Positions 13,826 to 26,326 are shown, counted from the first letter of the stretch. The stretch: DNA of 64,000 nt from Letharia columbiana (GCF_014066305.1 NW_023501056.1:212501-276500); one strand, 5' to 3'. The notes: generated by a model from the sequence alone, not told the origin. Program-made: numbers and translations.

Positions 13826-16144
13826 TTTTAGAATTAAAAAACTAGATAGTTAGTTAAAAGTTTATTAATAAAAATCCTTAATTAAAAGTATTTATATTTA
13901 TTACTATATCTTTTTAAACGTAAATATAAAATAAATAATATTCTAAAAATAAGCGGCCTAATTAATATTCTAATTATCTTTCTAATAATTCTTTAAAAGA
14001 GAAAACGCGTATAATAATTAATAAATCGAAAGCGTAAAATAAAATCTTAAAAAAGATAAACTTATCTTATGAAATTCTTAGATCTAAATTATTAAAAGCT
14101 TAAAATAGATATCTATTATTATATAAAAATTAGAAAAAATTTATTATCGATAATAATTCTTAACTATTCTAGTTAAATTATTAAATTTAAAAAAATTTAA
14201 TTAAAATTCGACTTTATAATATTGAAAATCAGTATCGAATATTTTTATAAATAAGATTTTGAAAAAACGCGAAAACGCGCTAGTAAACTAGCCTATTTTT
14301 TTATTAATATGTTCTTAAATTTCCTTATATTTTAGCCTTTTCTAATACTTTTTTTAATTATATTATCTTCTATAGTAATATAATTCTACTTAAATTTTCT
14401 TATCGTTTCTATTATAATACTAATATACTCTTTATAATATATTCTTTAATATCTTATAATAAGCTTTTTATATAAAAATTATTATTATAACTATCTTAAG
14501 TAAGAATTTAATTAAATAAATAAATTTATATACTTTTTATTATTTCTTAATATTATAAAAGCTAATATTATTAATAAAGATAATAGCTCTAATTCGCTCT
14601 ATTATACTATTTCTAAAAAAATAAAAATATTTTAAGAGCTTAAATAATAGTAAGATGCGAAAAATAGTAGATAAATATTTTAAAAATAAGAATATAGTAA
14701 AGTCGCGCTAGTATTTAGTAAGTTTAAATATATACGAATTATTAAGAGTAATTTTAAGAAAATAAAATAATATAAATATAATAGCGAAATAAATAGCTAA
14801 AAAAAAACTTCTAACTTTCTCGAAATATTAAAAAATTATTTTTAAGAAAAAGAAGAAAATAGAAGAGAGAATTATTAAATATATTATATATAATTAATAT
14901 ACTTATTATAAATTCTAATTATTATTATAATTATTCTAATATCTTTCTAATATTATAGCTAATATTTATATATAATATTTTATATATTATATTAAAGATA
15001 ATAAATTTTATAAATAATTAAATTCGCTAGATATAATTTTAATTTTAGATTTTATTAAGAATATTAATATAGAGCGCGATAAGTAGCTCGATATAAAGAA
15101 AGAAGATAAAGATATAATTATCGATATATAATTAAATATTATTAATTAAAAGATTAAGCAATTTTTAATTTTTTAATTTTTTTTAGAGAATATAAATTTC
15201 TTAATAACGTTAGTAGAAAAGATATAAATATAAAAGATTAAATATTTATTAATATCTTCTTACTATAATAACGAGTATAATAAACTATAATTAAATCTAC
15301 TAGAAAAAAGATTAAATATCTAGAAATTTTCGAAGATATAATAAACTCTTAAAAGAATATTTATTCTTATTACGTAGAAGTCTTATATAACTTATAAAAA
15401 TTTTCTTAAAAAAGAATCGCTAAAATAATATTTATTAATATAAATTTTTCTCTATATTAATTTTAATTTTAATATTCTAATTTATATTTAAATAGACTCG
15501 TTATTTATATACTAATCTTACTTATATTAAACTTACTTATTAATTATCTTCAATTATAAAATCTAAGAAAGTTTATTATCTTTTCTCTTTATATATATTT
15601 TTTATTAGAATAAAATACGTAGTTCTTAAAAATTATATAATATAGATATTTAAGAATAAAAAAGAATAAATATCGCTATTAGAATCGATTAGATAATAGT
15701 CTAAGAATTATAATATAATAAGATATAAATTTATACTTAATAAGGCGAGCGAAGAAGTATAAGAGGCTTTTAAGCTTATTAATATTAAATTAATATATAA
15801 GAATATCGCTAATATATTTAAGCGATCTAAATATTTTTATAAAAGTATAAATTATCTAGATTTAAAATTTTAATAAATTAATTATATAACTCTAATTCTA
15901 GATTAAAGATAAGATTATAAGTATTTTTTTCTCTTATAATTATCTTTAAATAATAATAATTAGAAAGATAATTAGAATTCTCTATCGCTATAAAAATATA
16001 TATCGTAATTTATAATTCTTTATATAATAAATTCTTTTTTTAATTAGATTATATTTAAAAGTCTTAAATAATAAGATATTATTTAATACGCGATTAGATA
16101 TTTATATAAAAATAATATATAAACTTTAATCTAATTAATAGACT

Positions 16145-17169
16145 TAATAAGAAAATAGAAGTAAACTCTTAAGTAGATTAGATAAAATATAATAGATAAG
16201 CGATAAATAACTTTTAAGTTTAATTATTATTCTAATAAGTAGATTTATATTTTAATAATATTATATAAAAAAAGTACGCGAGCGTAATTTAGAGAAAGTC
16301 TAGAGTTTTATTTTTTACGCGAATTATTATATATATAAAAAAAGATAAAAGTTTAGATTATAAAAATATAAATAATATCGAAATTAAATAAGATATAAAT
16401 ATTAAAAATAATTCTATTATATATATTAATAATTAAATAGACTTTATCTTTTAAGCTATTTAAAAGCGCGATATAAAATTTAATAATAAGCTCTATTATA
16501 ATTTAAATATAAAAATATTAATACGTTAACTAATAAATATTAAACTATTATAAAAGATTTAAAATATTAAACGCGATTACGCTTAGAAGATAAAATTATA
16601 AATCTTTATTAATATATAATTAATTTAATATATAGTAATAAAAAGTTTACTACGAAAGCTACGCTATTTAAATTAATATTTTAATCTTAATTATTACTTT
16701 TACTATTATACGAGTAACGCGAAGTTATCTTTTATTTAAATATATCTAATTCTTAATTCTAATTATTATTATAAACATCGTTAATCTATTCTAGAATTAT
16801 TAAATCTACTTTTATATACTTTCTATATCTTATCTTTTTTTTAATTAAATAGCGATTAAACTCTAAATTAAAATAAATACTTAGAAGAGAAAAGTTTATA
16901 AGTACTTAATTATATAATTTTATTTCTCTTACACTTTTTATAATTATTAAGATAATTAATAATATATAATTATATCTTATAATTATATCTATAATAATTA
17001 ACTAATTTAATAATTAAAGATAAATATACTTTTATCTTTAATTTAAATAATTTAGCTAAGATAATCGCGAGATTTAGATTCTTTTTTTATAATATAACTC
17101 GCTTTCTATATATTATATAAAGATAAATATTTATTTAAATAGAGATTATTAGAGCTAATTATAAAGTAT
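16145..17169 (+). repeat. RIP-degraded repeat A, direct copy
   Basis: This copy aligns with 20,860-21,545 in the same orientation and with 1-940 in reverse. Its right edge near 17,169 corresponds to the first base of the window, so the window edge truncates the left copy. It is followed after about 215 bases by repeat B. Confidence 0.7.
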
Positions 17170-17384
17170 AATAATAAAAGATTTACTCTTAAATTAACGA
17201 ATTAGAAAGACTTCTATTATCTTATATAATACTTTAAAAGCGAATCTTTAAATATAATAGCGCTTTAATAAATTCTAATTAAGTATAATTTAATAAATTA
17301 AGCGCTAAAAGAAAAGCTTCGAGATTATAAGATTAATTAACTTTTAATAATAATAAATCTTATATAAAGCTTAAGCTATAACTC

Positions 17385-17995
17385 GCGTTAATTATATATA
17401 ATAAGTATAATAATAATTAAAAGAATATACTATCTAATTTTCATCGACGCTTTAATATTACTAAAGTAGAAGTAATATCTATTAAAGCGATAGCGGTAGT
17501 AATTAAAGTAGCGATAATATTTAATAAAAACTTTACTTTAACGCTATGTCTAGTACTCTAAAATAGTATTAACTTTTTCGAAGAGCTATTAATAATAGAT
17601 TAGATATATATAAGTTAAGCTCTTCGCGCGATCTATCTATATATTAGTTTAAAGTTATTAAAAGATAAAGAATAAATATACGATTTAACGACTACGTTAT
17701 ACTTTTAATATTATTATAATAATATTAAGTTATTTAAATAGAAGTTTAATATATAAAGAAGATAGTTTAATAATAAGAAGAATTAATATAAAAAAGAAAG
17801 TCTTAAAGAGAAAGAAGAAGGGAAGAAAAGCTTAGATATCTATCGCGCGTATTAAATTTTTAGATTATTTTAAATTATCTAGCTTAAATTAAATATTAAT
17901 AAAACGCTTTCTCTTTAATTTTAAAAATTTAAGCTTAAGCGAATTATATTTATTAAGCGTTATTATTTAATATAATCTTAGCTATTTCTATAGTA
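17385..17995 (+). repeat. RIP-degraded repeat B, direct copy
   Basis: Direct-orientation partner of 1,700-2,380. It ends directly against the normal-composition island that begins at about 17,999. Identification is by shared word order; the element type is unknown. Confidence 0.6.
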
Positions 17996-18495
17996 ACAAG
18001 TAAAGGCCTATGAATTAAATTCATGAAGTTGGATTTTTCTAAGTCAAATCGAATTTTAGCCCTAGCCCTAAGTCAAATCGAACTCTAATCGCTTGCTGTG
18101 CGTTTTTAACCTACATACGGAGATATAGACACATATGTGCGGAGAGAGGCGCGCTAAGGCCTAATTAGGAAGGTGTATTAAGTGTAAAGGATTGATCCAT
18201 AATAATTGCCCACAAAAAATAGAGAAAGAGTATCGAAATATCGGAAAGAAATGGAGACAACATGCCAATTAGTGGTGTGAATCCCATATTATCTCCTACC
18301 GCAGTGAAATCTTTCGAATAATGAAATAGCTGTCAGAGCAAGACATCGGACGGTTTCAATTCGTTTAAATATGTATCGTCCGATATTCCTCCAGCAGAGG
18401 CCTAATTGGCTGTGATCGTCGCAGTAGATCCTTCTCTTGTGACGTTATTGCAGTAATATACCATATCAATGCAGTGGGGATGACAGGGCAAGTTG

Positions 18496-19345
18496 CAGTG
18501 GTGTTCTCCGCTTGCTGAGTGATGATTTGATGTGGAACCGTGGAGAGCATATGACGTGGGATCTTGGAGAGCTGAGCCGTGTTCCTGACGATGGTGGCCT
18601 TGTTGCCGCTTGGTTTCTCCGCAGTGTTCTCTATAGTGTTCTCCGCAGTGTTCTCCGCATTTGCCTATTGTAGTTCCTCCTCTTACTTCTTAATACAGTG
18701 GAGATGACAGGCTAAGTTGCAGTGGTGTTCTCCGCTTACTGAGTGATGATTTGATATGGAATCGTGGAGAGCATATGACGTGGGATCTTGGAGAGCTGAG
18801 CCGTGTTCTTGGTGCTGGGGGCCTTGTTGCCGCTTGGTTTCTCCGCAGTATTCTCCATATTCGCCTGCTGTATTGACTTCTCTTGCACTAGCTGAGTAGA
18901 TTGGTGTAAGACCGTGGAGAGTAGGCCTGTTGTGTCACTGCTGCTGATGACTATCTCCGCAATATTCTCCGCAGTGTTCTTCGCATTCGCCTGTTATAGT
19001 TCCTCCTCTTACTCCTTAATGTAGTGGAGATAATAGGGCAAGTTGCAGTGGTGTTCTCCGCTTGCTGAGTAATGATTTGATATGAAACCGTGGAGAGCAT
19101 ATAACATAGGATCTTGGAGAGCTGAGCCGTGTTCCTGACGATGGTGGCCCTATTACCGCTTGATTTCTCCGTTTTTAGTATTCTCCGCATTCGCCTGCTG
19201 TATTGACTTCTCTTACACTGGCTGAGTAGATTGGTGTGAGATTGTGGAGAGTAGGCCTGTTGTGTCACTGCTGCTGATAACTGTCTCCGCAATGTTCTCC
19301 GTAGTGTTCTCCGCATTCGCCTATTGTAGATCCTCCTCTTATTTG
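18496..19345. repeat. Tandem and higher-order repeat inside the island
   Basis: The word GTGGTGTTCTCCGCTT begins units at about 18,499, 18,721 and 19,044 (spacing 222 and 323). Each contains GATGATTTGATATGGAA-like and GTGGAGAGCATATGACGTGG-like segments. Another segment (CTGAGTAGATTGGTGT to CCTCCTCTTA) occurs at about 18,892 and 19,224. Short CTCCGCAGTGTT units are nested inside. Read on the minus strand, one frame gives recurring similar peptides such as NTAQLSKIPRHMLST and NTAEKPSGNKA, interrupted by occasional stops. This looks like a decayed or non-functional coding repeat rather than a gene. Confidence 0.75.
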
Positions 19346-19349
19346 ACTG

Positions 19350-19860
19350 AGTGCGAGGGTACCGAGGGTAAATATGTTTATATTGATGGAATTGGTAGAA
19401 TTGGTAGAATTAGTAGAATTGGTAGAATGGTGGAAGAAGAATAGTTACACAAATAGGTGGAAGGATTATTATCCGATCCCGGACGCGTCTGATATAACTT
19501 ATTTGAATATCAGTTTAACCCACCTACCGCTGGCTTAGAAAGAGTATATAGGTGAGGACGTATCCGTTCGGGCTCTTTTTAAGGACCTTCCAACGCGTTT
19601 ATAAGCAGTTGGTGCAGTAGTAGGTAGCTGTTAGGCTCGCTTGCGGCCTCGATTGCCAGCAGTAGCGGATTCGTCGAGGGGTGGCCTAGGGGCGTCAGTA
19701 AGGGGCTCTAATTGGGCGAGGGGTACCGAAGACGATTGTGTTCATATTGGTGGAATTGGTAGAATTAATAGAATTGATAGAATGGTGGAAGAATAATAGT
19801 TACACAAACAGGTGGAAGGATTATTATCCGATCCCGGACGCGTCTGGTATGACTACCATG
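19350..19860. repeat. Two direct copies about 363 bases apart
   Basis: Segments at about 19,353-19,495 and 19,716-19,855 share GGGTACCGA, a GAATTGGTA/GAATTGATA microsatellite-like run, GAATGGTGGAAGAA, GTTACACAAA, and ATTATTATCCGATCCCGGAC in the same order. The intervening 220 bases are of normal composition and show no open frame of note. Confidence 0.8.
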
Positions 19861-20639
19861 ACTACCATATTTGAATGTTCATTTAATCCACCAATAGTAG
19901 GTCAAACTTCATTATTTTTACAGCGTTAGAAAGCGTAAAGCGAGCTTTACAATTTGAGGAATTATGAAGTAACTGTATGTATCGCAAGCTGAGTACTTCA
20001 AAGTGCAAAACTTCTACATACAAATTTTTGATGAGGGAAACGCGGAAGGGCTACCGGGCTAACTCAGCCGGTCTAACCAAAAAGCGTACAGGACCCGAAT
20101 TGATGATTGGCTGCATATATAAATTCAAGGTTTCCAAGCTCAGCCCTACCTTATTCTATTATATATACTAATTATTATTATTATTATAGCCCGTATAGAT
20201 TAAAAGATAAAAAATCTAAAAGAGTAAATTAATAAGTAATTATTTTTATCTAATTTAGCTAGCATTAAACTATTATAACTTATTAAAATTTTCGTATATT
20301 TTATTCTTACTTTCTTATTTTCAAGTCTTACTATCTTTATAGAAATAATTATTCTTTAAATTAAATTCTATAATAATATACTTAAAATAGTATATAATAT
20401 ATATCCTCTTTATTTCTAATATCGATACTTATTAGAATTAACGCACTTTTTAATAAAACGAGCTTTAATTAAAATTAAGAATAGCTTAATATTCGTAGAT
20501 ATTCGTATAAACCCTTTAATTCTTTTATATATATTTACTAATTTATCTTTTTATAGTAATTAAAGTAGAAGAGATTAAGTCTAATAATTTATTATAATAA
20601 ATATTAAATACTAATAATAATAGCGATATTAAAAAATTT

Positions 20640-21545
20640 TAATATAGATTAATTAAATAATAACTAAATTCTTAATTAAAATAAAAAGCGGAGAATAAGC
20701 TTAGTTAAAATAAAAATATTAAGAGATTATAATAGCGAATAAATATATTTATATTTAAGGAGAAATTAATTAAAAAAGTAAAGAAAGCTAATATCTTAAT
20801 TATTAACTACGCTATAATTATTAAAAAGTATAAAATTAAATATATTAATATATCGTTATTATAATAGAAGTAAACTCTTAAATAGATTAAATAAGATATA
20901 ATAGATAAATAATAAATAGCTTCTAATTTTAATTATCGTTTTAATAGATTTATATTTTAATAGTATTATATAAAAAAAGTACGCGAGCGTAATTACGAAG
21001 AAGTCTAGAGTTTTACTTATTACGCGAATTATTATATATATAAATAAAGATAAGAGCTCGAATTAAAAGAAAATAAATAATATTAAAGTTAAATAAGATA
21101 TAAGTATTAAGAATAATTCTATTATACGCGTTAATAATTAAGTAAATCTTATCTTTTAAATTACTCGAGAGCGTAATATAGAACTTAATAATAAGCGCTA
21201 TTGTAATTTAGATATAATAATATTAACACGCTAGTTAATAAGTATCGAGCTACTATAGAAATCTTAAAATATTAAATATAATTATATCTAGAAAATAGAA
21301 TTATAAATCTTTATTTATATATAATTAATCTAGTGTATAGTAATAAAAAGTTTATTATAAAAGCTACGTTATCTAAATCGATATTTTAATCTTAATTACT
21401 ACTATCGCTATTATAAAAATAATATAAAGTTATCTCTTATTTAAGTATATCTAATTCTTAATTCTAATTATTATTATAAATATCGCTAATTTATTCTAGA
21501 ATTATTAAATATACTTTTATATACTTTCTATATTTAATCTTTTTT
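20640..21545 (+). repeat. RIP-degraded repeat A, third copy
   Basis: Direct-orientation copy matching 16,145-16,840 and, in reverse, 1-1,260. It extends further to the left than the 16-kb copy: 20,640-20,860 matches the reverse of about 950-1,220. All three copies are riddled with stop codons. Confidence 0.7.
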
Positions 21546-21932
21546 TTATATATCGCGAGAAGATAGCTTAAAGAAATATAACTTATTATATTAAGCTATA
21601 ATACTTTTAAGAGAATATTAAGAGATATATTAATTTTTCTAAATTAGCGATTTAGTAAGAAAGCTATAATTATAATATATATAATTTTATATTAGATAGC
21701 GATATTAAAAATACGTAATAGGCGTATAAAATTATTATTAACAACTTTAATTACGAAGTACCGGCGAATTTCGCGCGGTTAATACTAGAGAAAGATAAGC
21801 TTTTCTTATTATTAATAGATATAGCTCGCTTTCTTTTATATATATAGAGTAATAAAATATAATTATATTTAATTCTATATCTTATTAATTTAGCGTAATT
21901 ATTAACTAGAATAATAATTAGAATAGCTACTT

Positions 21933-22138
21933 CTAAATATAGAAATTCTAATCGAGATATCTTATATATATATTATTTTATAATATAATATTATAGATAT
22001 ACTATATCGTGAAATATTTCGTTAAGATCTTATATTATATTAGATATAAGATAATATAAATCTTAATAACTTATATTATATTAGAGTATAATATAATAGA
22101 TTAATATTTCATATTATATTATATCTTTTCGACTAGTA
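21933..22138 (+). repeat. 206-base dispersed repeat, more mutated copy
   Basis: Same length and orientation as 8,796-9,001. Where the other copy reads GCCAAG, TTCCAT and TCAGAT, this one reads GTTAAG, TCTTAT and TTAGAT, so the changes run from C to T. The poly(A) tract begins 36 bases downstream. Confidence 0.7.
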
Positions 22139-22173
22139 CTCTTATATCTAATATATTTATATTAGAAACTTTA

Positions 22174-22662
<489 letters not shown>

Positions 22663-22905
22663 AATTAGTATAAAGATAATAGAATATTAAGTATTTAATA
22701 TACTTAGAAATAACTTTATAGAGTATTATATATATATTTTTCGAGGCCTCGAAAGATATTCTTATATATAGAATATATATATCTAGATAATATAGTAGCC
22801 CTAAGTAAATTTACTTAATCGCGACTTTTTTAAATATAAATATCTTTTCGTAGCTATTATATTTCTCTTATTATTATTAAAAATACGTCTATTATACTTA
22901 AACGA

Positions 22906-23352
22906 GTAAAGGCCTATGAATTAAATTCATAATTATTTATTTAATTAGGGCTATCGAGTAAGTACCTAGGCACCTAGGTGAGCGATCTTTGGTGAGCGAA
23001 CTTTGGTGAGCGATATTTGAATTCCTTGCGCTTTAATAGTTATAAGACTTAATTTCATAATTCTTAAAAATTCGGAAAGTACAAACAGCGCTTCAAAATT
23101 TAAAAAAAAAAATCTCAAAATTTTAATAGAAAACAAAAAAGTAATTCTATGTGTCAATAATGTACACCTATTTTTTTGATGAGGGAGGCGTGGGAGGGCG
23201 AGATTTTGATGGTTGCGGACGCTAATTTATTTACCCGCGATGAGTCAGCCGGTCTAGCCAAAAAGCGTAGAGGACCCGAATTGATGATTGGCTGCACATA
23301 CAAATTTAAGGTTTTCAAGCTCAGCCCTATCTTATTCTATTATATATACTGA
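22906..23352. mobile_element. Normal-GC island, short member of the shared-end family
   Basis: About 447 bases with the same left 25 bases and the same right 107 bases as the 17,999-20,171 island, but a different, much shorter interior. The interior has a triple near-repeat of GGTGAGCGA(T/A)CTTTG around 22,976-23,010 and an A-rich run. A 63-codon minus-strand frame (22,966-23,157) is not convincing. This may be an internally deleted derivative. Confidence 0.55.
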
Positions 23353-24140
23353 TATATAGGTAAATTTATACTTATCGCTCGTAATAGATCTTTAATAAAT
23401 AGAAGATAAATAACTAGCGTAGAAATAATATTATATAAATAGATAAAAAATATAACTATAAGACTAATATTTTAAAATAGTCTTTTAGAGTTAATAGCCT
23501 CGTAAGAAATCGATTACTTATAGTATTTCCTTTAATATATATAAGATAATTAACGAGTAGTATAGATATTAGATAGTATACTACTATCGATAACGCTTCG
23601 ACCCTCTACTATATTTTAAATATATTAGTTATTTATATCTACTAAGTTCTATTAAAGATCTATGATTCCGTAGGATGCAAGCAACAGCTGCTCTCGTTGT
23701 AGGGAAAGCAGAAGGTCATGGTGTTTGCAGTGGTAGTAGTACCGGTGTTGCCCCATGCAAAAGTCATCATCTTTGAGACCATGGTTCAGAATCCAAATGC
23801 TGGACCAGGAGATACATCATACAAGAGCTTGGCTCCCAATGTCATGCAAATGATGGAAGATCTCTTGGCCATCCAGTTTTACTCTGGACTGAATCAGACT
23901 TCTTTGCCAGCGTCTTTCACAAATGCGACGTGTACCTGTAGGCTGTATCTATTCGAACCAGAGCTCGGAGTCAGAAGAAACAGCAAAAATGGGTTTTGTG
24001 AGCTAAAGTTCTCTACTCTACCGAAACTCCGAAAGCAAGCCGTGAGGCATCAAACTTGTGCGTCACCCCGCATACAGCTGCTTTACATACAATAATCACC
24101 CTCTGATGATCCATCTTACCTCCGCAACGCCACCGCCATC
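23353..24140. other. Border of the AT block and upstream region of the PI31 gene
   Basis: AT-rich sequence continues to about 23,640 and then changes sharply to normal composition. A 125-codon plus-strand frame at 23,718-24,095 starts with a Val-rich stretch and resembles no family I recognise. It could be a small gene, the tail of an element cut at the border, or chance in the promoter and leader of the gene at 24,141. Confidence 0.4.
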
Positions 24141-25398
24141 ATGTCTATCAACACCGGCAACGTCTTCAGCGCCATGAACCTCTCCGAATACATGTACCAA
24201 AGCCTCCCCAAAGAATCATCGCCACAACTCAAGAACCCTTACGACGCCATCGCCCTGCTGAGCCATGCTTGCATGCTAGCCGTCGGCTTTCGACTCGTCG
24301 GCCTCGGGGAAGATCACAAGATTGGTGTGCCCCTTGGAGTACAGCTTTTCTACCAGTTGGCAGAGACTGACGACAGTGCAGAAGCTACGATAGACCTCCC
24401 AGACGCCCAACCCCTGCCCAAACAGTGGAACTCCTCCACATCCGACGACTACGCCTTCCGGTACGCTCACAGCCAATCGGCCCTCCAATACCTTCTCAAA
24501 ATCGGCCGCCTCGGCTCCAAAGCCGTGATCAACTGCCTGGCCATTGGGGATGACAAAGTGCGCACCTTTGACCTCAAACCCAAAGAGTTCCTCACCGAGT
24601 CCTCATTCCCATTCACGATGCCGTCTTCCGAAGGGGCGAACGAAGCAGCCTTGTCGATACGGAAAAACTTCATCTCGGCGGGGCGGATAACGGACGCGGC
24701 GTCACTGCTGAAGATCCATATCCTTCAAAAGGTGGCGCCTGGGCTGCAGAAGGAGGGATACGAGGACTCGGCGCATGCCGCCAGTCAGAACAGAGAAGAG
24801 AATGGGGCTAGACGACCGGGATCAGGACAAGAGACAGCAGGTGCACCGGCCCATGATCCTCTGCGCGAAGATCGCTTACCTCCTCTCGCCCAACCACGGC
24901 CTTATAATGACCCGCTGGCTGCCGAGCCACGGAGACCGTATCCAGCCGGTGACTTCCCTCCACCGGGGTTTGAGGACGAGTATGAAGTCAACGGACCGAG
25001 AGGAGGGATAGGTGGGGAGAGGAGGCCGCTGAATATAGGGGAGAGGGATCTGTATCCGCCCGGGCTGGGACCGCACGATCCTTTGAGAGGCGGAGGCTTC
25101 GGACCCGGCGGCGGAGGCATGAACCCCACGTTCGACGATCCTCTGTTTGGCGGGAGGGGAGGAGGCCGGGCCGGTGGCTACAACGCACAGTACGCATCCA
25201 CGGTTCCGCCGACCGATCCGAGAACCCTCGTTTGCTGACAAGTCCTTCTACAGAGTCCCACCGGGTGCGAGATACGACCCCATCGGTCCCGGCGACGGAC
25301 CCCGCTTTCCGGGAGGAGGCGGCGGCGGCGGCGGCGGTTTCGGCGCAGGGGCTCCACCGAATCCGTTTGGAGGCTTTGGCGGGAACGACTTCATCTGA
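24141..25398 (+). CDS. PI31-like proteasome regulator
   Basis: Likely fungal homologue of PI31, the proteasome-binding regulator that modulates 20S/26S activity and assembly in cytosol and nucleus. The N-terminal part (about residues 1-190) has the PI31/Fbxo7-type domain look, with conserved pieces such as NPYDAIALLSHACMLAVGF and FRYAHSQSALQYLLK. The C-terminal half is Pro/Gly/Arg-rich with the PI31 C-terminal signature (DPLR, PPGARYDPIGPG), ending in a Gly-rich tail. The exons are 24,141-25,189 and 25,254-25,398; the 64-base intron has GTACGC, a GCTGAC branch site and CTACAG. A second, in-frame 57-base intron at 24,325-24,381 is possible and would remove a poorly fitting insertion. Without it the protein has 397 residues, with it 378. 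The start ATG follows CCACCGCCATC, a good fungal start context. Confidence 0.85.
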
Positions 25399-25633
25399 GC
25401 ATCATGCATCGTGGGTGAGCGTACGGTGGTGGTGTCTCGCGGGCGAGCCGGGGGCGACAGGACGGAAAAGGTTTCAACGAGAATGACTGACGGATTACGG
25501 ACGGACCTTACTAGACTCGAGATAGATAAGGATAGCATCGACTACGGTGGAGATGCCATGATGGTCAATCAATGAGATTTGAAGCCTAATAGAAACAACA
25601 TTCCTCTTTAGATACCCTTAAATCGTACTCAAA

Positions 25634-26326
25634 ATGTCTCTGCCTTGTAAGACTCCCACAGCAAACTCACCCGCACCGTTCCCCCTACAGTCCTCACATC
25701 TCAACCTCCTCCCAAAGATCCCATTCCCAACACTGACCACTGCACAAAATCACGCATCCATCTATCCGCACCACCCCTTCAACCCGTCAAAACGGCAAGA
25801 TATCCATCTTCCCTCAGCAAACGCCCCCCCGATCCGCAATCGGTCCAAGCTTGCGAGCCCTCGCACCGCCCGAAAGGTCGATCCTCAAACATCTGAAACC
25901 GCCGCTCCGCCGAAAAGGCAGCCTGCGGGGCGCACGCGGTGATTGTTCTGGGGGGGGGGCCGCAGCTCCGCAAGGATCCCCCCGTTTGATAATCGAACGT
26001 TCCTTATCTGGTTTTGACGTTACAGTGTTCGCCACATCCCGCCCCGCTCCCTCAAGGGCAAAGGCGATGGCTTTGAGGGTTCGCGCCGAAGTCCTAGCTG
26101 GGAGTTTTCGAGTCTGGGTTGGTTTCTTGCAGGGTCTTGGGGGTTCCTGGATAGATTTACGCCATTGAAGGGCGTGCCTCCGCCGGCGAGGCACGTTGGT
26201 GTGGTTTGTAGGACGTCAAGCGGGATGCGCATGCTAGGCGTCGGCGATGGAGAGTCATGGATGTTCATTGGAGGGTCCCTCGTACTCAAAAACAGAGGTC
26301 AATCAGACTGCGCGCAATCTCTGTAG
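25634..26326 (+). CDS. Small basic Pro-rich protein of unknown function (tentative)
   Basis: The frame beginning at the 25,634 ATG has two in-frame TGA codons. Both fall within a plausible intron at 25,939-26,025 (GTGATT...TTGACGTTACAG, 87 bases), and splicing gives an open frame of 201 codons. The N-terminal half is rich in Pro, Ser, Asn and Lys. The C-terminal half contains WEFSSLGWFLAGSWGFLDRF followed by a Gly-rich segment near LGVGDGESWMFIGGSL. I do not recognise the family. The intron carries a run of ten G (25,950-25,959). It lies 235 bases after the PI31 gene on the same strand. The main doubt is whether this is a real gene or chance openness in GC-rich sequence. Confidence 0.4.

Larger units (their letters stand above)
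1..17998. other. AT-rich, RIP-degraded gene-free block
   Basis: This stretch is dominated by A and T with dense stop codons in all frames, and no credible coding region is visible. CA and TG dinucleotides are nearly absent over long runs (the first 60 bases have none), while TA is very frequent and CG survives in contexts such as GCG and TCG. That is the expected end state of repeat-induced point mutation, which turns CpA into TpA on both strands of repeated DNA. Several repeat families described separately lie inside it. The only sizeable open frame (12,757-12,984, minus) is Lys/Ser/Tyr-rich low-complexity sequence and is not accepted as a gene. Confidence 0.9.
17999..20171. mobile_element. 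Normal-GC island, long member of a shared-end repeat family
   Basis: Composition changes abruptly from the AT block to balanced sequence at about 18,000 and back at about 20,171. The left edge (18,000-18,024, ending AATTAAATTCAT) recurs exactly at 22,906-22,930. The right 107 bases (20,064-20,170) match 23,245-23,351 with no gaps and about seven differences, several of them CA in the short copy and TA here. The interior holds tandem repeats. No transposase is visible. The 3' edges read CTAA here and CTGA in the other copy, each followed by T, which fits a non-autonomous Helitron-like end, but a clear 5' TC end and a 3' hairpin were not found. The element class is therefore inference. Confidence 0.55.

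Noticed and set aside
18600..19330. CRISPR-like look of the repeated CTCCGCAGTGTT words
   Set aside because: The units are short, uneven in spacing and nested in longer duplications, and the genome is eukaryotic. They are minisatellite repeats.
24876..25538. Several open minus-strand frames opposite the PI31 C-terminus
   Set aside because: They are antisense to a Gly/Pro-rich GC-rich coding region and consist of low-complexity Pro/Gly/Ser text.
25939..26025. FAD-binding motif look-alike (VIVLGGG) near 25,940
   Set aside because: It depends on the ten-G run and is closed by stops on both sides in that frame. The spliced frame gives a different protein.
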